NCBI GenBank assembly: GCA_947447955.1 | Contig: CANFLS010000016.1 | Span: 1 to 58,303, forward strand | Direction of reading: 5' to 3' | Source of the DNA: Flavobacteriales bacterium | GTDB lineage: Bacteria; Bacteroidota; Bacteroidia; NS11-12g; UBA955 | Length of the DNA stretch: 58,303 nucleotides | Shown here: positions 54,055 to 58,303 of the stretch, one piece after another | How positions within the stretch are numbered: the stretch's first letter is position 1 | Layout: the number at the start of each line of letters is the position of its first letter | Program-made: the position numbers and the translations under genes | The notes under the pieces: generated by a model | Told to the model about the DNA's origin: nothing | Databases searched by the model: none | The model's input: only the letters and a program-made list of their open reading frames with translations

Positions 54055-54090
54055 TTTTTTTTGATTTAATTTGTAAGTGTTGGGAATTCT

Positions 54091-54120
54091 AAGGTTTATA
54101 AAAGTTTATAAAGGTTTATA
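54091..54120. repeat. 10-bp tandem repeat, three units
   Basis: AAGGTTTATA, AAAGTTTATA and AAGGTTTATA in tandem, followed by a decayed AGTGTTTAGT. The period is one helical turn. It lies in the presumed leader of surface protein 3. Confidence 0.75.
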
Positions 54121-54150
54121 AGTGTTTAGTTTTGGATTTTTAATTAAACT

Positions 54151-54244
54151 ACCGAAGGTGTAAACTAGCAAAGCTGTAAACTCACCGAAGGTGTAAACAG
54201 GCGAAGCCGTCAACAGCGCAGCGTCAACTAGCGAAGCTGTAAAC
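54151..54244. repeat. mini-hairpin array C
   Basis: Six units of the same family as arrays A and B: ACC-GAA-GGT, AGC-AAA-GCT, ACC-GAA-GGT, GGC-GAA-GCC, a shortened AGCGCAGC and AGC-GAA-GCT, each followed by GTAAAC or GTCAAC. The first four units match those at the end of array B. It lies 67 bp upstream of surface protein 3. Confidence 0.85.
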
Positions 54245-54310
54245 TTAATAACCCCATGCAACGTTTTAATCCTTATTATTGTCAATAACTTAAGATCCAA
54301 ATTTTTGCTT

Positions 54311-57300
54311 ATGAAATTAAAATTACAAACTGTTATTTTAATCCTTTTGGGATTGTTTTATTTGAATGCAGCAAAAGGTCAGACAGGCGGGCAAATGACC
54401 GCATCGTTGATTTCTAGTACCAAAGTAGTGGTGAAGGCTGAGTGGTACCGCGATTGTAGGGCTCTTCCTTTAAGCAAATCTAGATTTACATACGGATATT
54501 GTTTGTCAAAACCCTCAGGAACTGCAACATGCACTACCCAAACCTTAACCATTCCTTATCTAAAATTTAAAGATATTACCTATGTTGATAAAGGAGGTAA
54601 ATTGCCTTGTTCGCCGCTGGGTGGAATGGCTTCCGCTTTTGGAATGGAACTAGACTATTTTATTGATACTGTTGATTTGTCCAGCTCTGGAATCTTATCG
54701 CTAATGACAAGCACAGGATGCACCAATTTGACTTTTTATATTAACCGATGCTGCCGATATCTAGGTTATGATAACGGCGGGAACAATACTGATTTTTATA
54801 TCACCTCCACCATCTATTTTTCAAATTTAAACCGCTGTAAAAAGAAAACCAATGTGAGTCCATCTATCTTGTTTTACCCACATACCGCAATGACAGATTT
54901 GGAAAAACATGCATATACCCCCGCTCCTGTGGATTCTATTGAAAATGATAAAATTACTTGTAATCTAAATAACCCTTTAGAATCAGGTCCAAATAAAATG
55001 GTTAAGTTGACTTCACCGTATACAGCAAATGCACCTATTCCTACTATGTGCACACCCACCGGTAATGGGTTTTGTGCGCCTAATATGACAACAGACCCTG
55101 TGAAAGGATTTAGTTTCGATACCCTTACGGGTCGAATGGTTTATTTTTTGAATATAACCAATACAATTGGAACTGGCAATGGGTTTACTAATTCAGCCAT
55201 GTTGTTTAATGAATACCGAGAAGATACCGCTAAAAATTGGGTGTTGATTGGCCAAACCATGCGGGAATTCATGTTCAATGTATCCAATGTTGGAGGAGGT
55301 AACAATCCCCCTAATATTGAAACAACGGCAGAGCTTTTTGCTACTGCCGGAAGATCTTTTTATAAGGAAATTAAAGTAACAGACAATATCAAAACGGGAT
55401 ACCAAACAGCTGCCGATACTGTTTTGGTTACAGCCGTTTCTGGTTGCAAGGGTTTGAAGATGTATGTGAAAAATCCGAATGACCGCGAGAAAATTGTGGT
55501 CATTTCTGGAACTCCAGATACTACGTATTGTTCTAAAATACCTTACAGAATGTCGATTCTGGCAAACGACCAATACAAAAGTTACGTGGCCTTGGCGTCG
55601 GCGCAAATTATGGTTCGTGTAAAACCATTGGGTTCTTACACCGCTTCTGTGAAAATGGGGAATTGCAATAGGGCAGTTTTGAATTTTAAAGCTGGAAAAG
55701 AAGTCACTGGAACCGTAAATGTGAAATGGACAGTGAAAGATTCTGTTTCCGGAAAAATAGAATTCACTGGCATCGTTAATTTGGCAAGTTTTTCTGATAG
55801 TTCTATAACCTTATCTAAAGGTAGTAAAATTATAACAGTTTTTGTTACCGGAAGTGATTTTGGATTTGACAATAGCACTTATTCCATACAAGCAATGTAT
55901 GAAGTTTTGTTTACGCTGTCAGGTAAAACCATTTATTGCAAAGGTTCAATGGTTGATTTTACTGCTGTGCCTGTTACCATGAAGAAAATCAAATCTGTAC
56001 AATATGCAGTGGGTTCAAATTATACTTACTTAGATACCCTCAATAAATTTACTTCTTTGTCCGTTGATAGTGCATTTACGCTTTTTGCAACAGCAAAAGA
56101 TGTTTTGGGTTGTATTTCAACCGTTGCAACCAATATTGTATTTACAACCTTACCCGAAAAACAGTTCAAAAATGGGGTTAAAATATGTCAAAACGAATCT
56201 CAATTGGATATGCTAGCCCTTTGTTCCCTCAAAACCAATGAATACATTCAATTGAGTTCAAAAGATGGGTATATTTCCTTTGCGCAATATTTTGATGCAA
56301 CCTTAATTCCGAATACCCAGTTTGCCAATAATTCGGTAGTTTCCAAAACGGTTTTTTACAAAGTAACAGATGGAAACAATTGTGAACGCAATGATTCAGT
56401 TGCTGTGAACATCTACCGTTTGCCGCAAATGGCCGTTGATTCTATTCAATTGTGCCAAAATACATTGAGTCTTAATTTAGACAAGCAAATTAAAACTCCT
56501 TCCGCATCCAACCTGACAAAATATACGTATCAATGGAAGGTGGTGTCCAATCCTGCAACTGTGAGTACTTCGGGATTGTTGAAATCGAGCACCGATACGG
56601 TGAAACGATATTTCAATTACGGCAATTCCGCTTCGACGAATTTTGAGGGACGCTATACGTTTCAAATCACTTTAACCGATACGTCAACTCATTGCACCAA
56701 TAACGATATTTTGGCAGTGAACATAGTGAATGAACCCATCATCACGTTTACGCCCAATTTGACGTTCTGCGCCTATAAATCCAACATAGATTTGTTTGCC
56801 GACGTAAAAGTAGGTGGTAAAAATGTAACCGATGGCGTAGTAAAATTGACGGCATATAACAATTCCAACATGAATGCAACATTTTACAATACAGCGCTTG
56901 TAAATGGCCATTATTTGCCTAAAAATGCTGCCGAAGGCCGTTGGAAATATTCGTTTACAGGTCCTTTAACAGGTTGCAGAGATACAGCCATAAACGAACT
57001 TCGTATTTTGTCTACTCCAGATGCTGTTTTTTCATTGAGCACAGATACCTTGATTGATGTGGAAACGCCAAACATCACTGCAACCAACAATTCAACCATT
57101 TCAGACAATACAACCTTGAATTTTGAATGGAATCCCGGTACCGGAATCCCAGCAGACAAAGCAACCACCACCAACTTTAATTTCACTTATCCAAAAATTG
57201 AAAAGGGGTATCCGTTAACGCTCATTGCAACTTCTGCTGTAAATGGCTGTAAGGACACCATGTCTAAGAACATTGCTATCAAAAAGAATGTAAGTACCCA

Positions 57301-57523
57301 ATCTTTGCAATTGATGGGAGGGCATTTTAATGACAAACTTCAGGTTGAGGGAATTGCTTCAAAAATCATTGAAATTCGTTGGTTTAACACAAATGGACAA
57401 CTAATTGCCATTGATAAACAGAATAACGGAATTTCCCTTCGCAATGGAATCTACCTCTATGAAATTTTGTTGGAGAATAACACGAAAAACAACGTGGTTC
57501 GTGGGAAGTACTTTATAAAGTAA
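54311..57523 (+). CDS. giant surface protein 3 with type A T9SS sorting domain
   Basis: A 1,070-residue exported protein. The ATG at 54311 is preferred to a TTG at 54305; signal KLKLQTVILILLGLFYLNAA. The N-terminal ~450 residues match the layout of the protein at 550-2115: VVKAEWYRDCRALPLSKS, a cysteine-rich core (NRCCRYLGYDNGG), GFSFDTLTGRMVYFLNI and REFMFNV. Several Ig/PKD-like modules follow (~450-980), with repeated C-Q-N starts (ICQNESQLDM; LCQNTLSLNL). The C-terminal ~75 residues (GGHFNDKLQVEGI ... GIYLYEILLENNTK) are a type A sorting domain. The promoter region carries dyad 3, and the leader would include a 10-bp repeat and array C. Confidence 0.86.
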   Translation: MKLKLQTVILILLGLFYLNAAKGQTGGQMTASLISSTKVVVKAEWYRDCRALPLSKSRFTYGYCLSKPSGTATCTTQTLTIPYLKFKDITYVDKGGKLPCSPLGGMASAFGMELDYFIDTVDLSSSGILSLMTSTGCTNLTFYINRCCRYLGYDNGGNNTDFYITSTIYFSNLNRCKKKTNVSPSILFYPHTAMTDLEKHAYTPAPVDSIENDKITCNLNNPLESGPNKMVKLTSPYTANAPIPTMCTPTGNGFCAPNMTTDPVKGFSFDTLTGRMVYFLNITNTIGTGNGFTNSAMLFNEYREDTAKNWVLIGQTMREFMFNVSNVGGGNNPPNIETTAELFATAGRSFYKEIKVTDNIKTGYQTAADTVLVTAVSGCKGLKMYVKNPNDREKIVVISGTPDTTYCSKIPYRMSILANDQYKSYVALASAQIMVRVKPLGSYTASVKMGNCNRAVLNFKAGKEVTGTVNVKWTVKDSVSGKIEFTGIVNLASFSDSSITLSKGSKIITVFVTGSDFGFDNSTYSIQAMYEVLFTLSGKTIYCKGSMVDFTAVPVTMKKIKSVQYAVGSNYTYLDTLNKFTSLSVDSAFTLFATAKDVLGCISTVATNIVFTTLPEKQFKNGVKICQNESQLDMLALCSLKTNEYIQLSSKDGYISFAQYFDATLIPNTQFANNSVVSKTVFYKVTDGNNCERNDSVAVNIYRLPQMAVDSIQLCQNTLSLNLDKQIKTPSASNLTKYTYQWKVVSNPATVSTSGLLKSSTDTVKRYFNYGNSASTNFEGRYTFQITLTDTSTHCTNNDILAVNIVNEPIITFTPNLTFCAYKSNIDLFADVKVGGKNVTDGVVKLTAYNNSNMNATFYNTALVNGHYLPKNAAEGRWKYSFTGPLTGCRDTAINELRILSTPDAVFSLSTDTLIDVETPNITATNNSTISDNTTLNFEWNPGTGIPADKATTTNFNFTYPKIEKGYPLTLIATSAVNGCKDTMSKNIAIKKNVSTQSLQLMGGHFNDKLQVEGIASKIIEIRWFNTNGQLIAIDKQNNGISLRNGIYLYEILLENNTKNNVVRGKYFIK

Positions 57524-57565
57524 CATTGTTAATCTTGATTTAACATTGGTGTTAAAATGGGGTTG

Positions 57566-57573
57566 TAATTTTG
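57566..57573 (+). promoter_or_regulatory. -33/-7 promoter of the haem lipoprotein gene
   Basis: TAATTTTG (-7) with TTG at 57546-57548 (-33), spacing 17 nt: the most complete Bacteroidota promoter in the window. The box ends 4 nt before the ATG at 57578, pointing to a leaderless mRNA. Confidence 0.65.
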
Positions 57574-57577
57574 ATTC

Positions 57578-57937
57578 ATGATTAGGGGAATTTTATTGAT
57601 CTTTTTGACGCTTTTTTTCTCAGTTGTTTCTTGTAAGAAAACTGAAACTGTAACTGCCCAAATTAATGTCGATACTGTAAAGGTGACGTATAACAATCAA
57701 ATTGCGCCTATTTTGGCTGCCAACTGTATAAGTTGTCACAAAACTGGAAATACTTCGGGATACGTCAATTTAGATAGCTATATCAACGCAAAACCTTTTG
57801 GTATCAATGGCAATTTGTATGGATGTGTGCAACGCCTCGATGGAAATGTGGGAATGCCCATTGGCGCCCCGAAATTAGATTCCTTAAAGTTATTGCTAAT
57901 TAAACGCTGGTGCTTGTTGAAATGCCCTGAGAATTAA
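57578..57937 (+). CDS. small haem-binding (c-type) lipoprotein
   Basis: A 119-residue lipoprotein (IRGILLIFLTLFFSVVSC). CISCH is a single c-type haem attachment motif preceded by IAPILAANC, a pattern of Bacteroidota cytochrome-c-like lipoproteins. MPIGAPKLD near the end contains a methionine that could be the distal ligand (GNVGMPIG). It may serve as an electron carrier in the periplasm. The stop overlaps that of the convergent glycosyltransferase by 4 nt. Confidence 0.82.
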   Translation: MIRGILLIFLTLFFSVVSCKKTETVTAQINVDTVKVTYNNQIAPILAANCISCHKTGNTSGYVNLDSYINAKPFGINGNLYGCVQRLDGNVGMPIGAPKLDSLKLLLIKRWCLLKCPEN

Positions 57938-58303
57938 TTCTCAGCCGACAAACAATTTACCATTGACTCCCACGAAAACTGCTTCTTTAATTCCTTCAGG
58001 TTTTCTTTCATTTGAGGGATATTTTGTCCCTCAAAAATAGAAACAATTGCCTCAGAAAGACCTTCTGCCGTTGACTCACACACCAATCCCGCTTTACCAT
58101 GTGGAACCAACTCCGACAATCCACCCACATTGGTAATGATCATGGGCACTTCGAAGTGATAAGCCACCTGACTTACGCCGCTCTGTGTAGCGCTGCGGTA
58201 AGGTTGCGCCACCACATCGGCCGCCGAAAAGTAAATTCTTACATCGTCGTTTGGAATAAACTTCGTGTGCAAATGAACGCGGTTTTCTAAGCCGTGTTTG
58301 GCA
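57934..58303 (-). CDS. glycosyltransferase family 4/group 1, C-terminal part, truncated by the window
   Basis: The frame stays open to the window edge (AKHGLENRVHLHTKFIPND and onward); the TTG at 58272 is internal. DVRIYFSAADVVAQPYRSATQSG is the GT-B C-terminal nucleotide-sugar-binding region, and VPMIITNVGGLSELVPHGKAGLVCE the conserved E-x7-E-like motif. It probably transfers a sugar in polysaccharide or lipid glycan synthesis. The upstream part, including the acceptor domain, is outside the window. Confidence 0.85.
   Translation of the reverse strand, partial: AKHGLENRVHLHTKFIPNDDVRIYFSAADVVAQPYRSATQSGVSQVAYHFEVPMIITNVGGLSELVPHGKAGLVCESTAEGLSEAIVSIFEGQNIPQMKENLKELKKQFSWESMVNCLSAEN

Noticed and set aside
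54148-54300. Minus-strand open frame through array C
   Set aside because: Its repetitive peptide (TASPVYTFGEFTALLVYTFG) simply translates the hairpin units; the same artefact appears at 44267-44548.

Overview
The window comes from an AT-rich Bacteroidota chromosome. Three things point there. There is a SusC/SusD pair. There are five large secreted proteins with type IX secretion (T9SS) sorting tails. There are many promoter-like TAnnTTTG boxes, the -7 element typical of this phylum. No transposase, integrase, CRISPR array or rRNA gene is visible; there is one tRNA-Ser(GGA).

Layout. 1-383: 5'-truncated VOC protein. 550-3146: T9SS protein plus DUF6340-type lipoprotein. 3223-8419: two tandem YncE-propeller/alkaline-phosphatase-like proteins. 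8624-13298: susC/susD-type pair closed by a strong terminator. 13378-20364: a likely aminophosphonate-degradation module, with a PhnZ-like HD oxygenase on + facing a minus-strand run of GNAT, TonB receptor, PhnX-like HAD hydrolase, PHP phosphatase, DUF5690 transporter and TIGR03364-type FAD oxidase. 20502-25856: glycosylasparaginase, CutC, an outer membrane protein, an AAA ATPase and a lipoprotein hydrolase, with a triple palindrome between the last two. 25903-27174: tRNA-Ser, 125-bp repeats and a frameshifted lipoprotein gene. 27184-32335: hydrolase, lipoproteins and an ECF sigma/anti-sigma/effector operon. 32539-37143: 1,534-residue beta-helix/PKD surface protein. 37237-44094: two LysR regulators (one is OxyR), peroxiredoxin, DUF2200 protein, coiled-coil lipoprotein and an exported KatG. 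44413-57523: three giant surface proteins around a small membrane-protein/histidine-kinase-like/response-regulator operon. 57578-58303: haem-binding lipoprotein and a truncated glycosyltransferase.

The most interesting signals lie outside the genes. First, a near-identical dyad TACTCA-N2-TGAGTA sits exactly 12 nt upstream of a -7-like box in front of each of the three surface-protein genes around the response-regulator operon, which suggests a local regulon. Second, the octamer TGAGGGAC (either strand) is found about 20 times, and its 7-mer core about 37 times, far above chance; this looks like a genome-wide DNA signal such as a Chi-like, uptake or methylation site. Third, three intergenic arrays of ~16-nt units each encode a 3-bp stem with a 3-nt loop, and the stems change in a compensatory way between units. 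These arrays bracket the katG-oxyR block and the surface-protein block as direct repeats.

All calls rest on reading the sequence and on remembered family knowledge. No database search was run and counts were made by eye.
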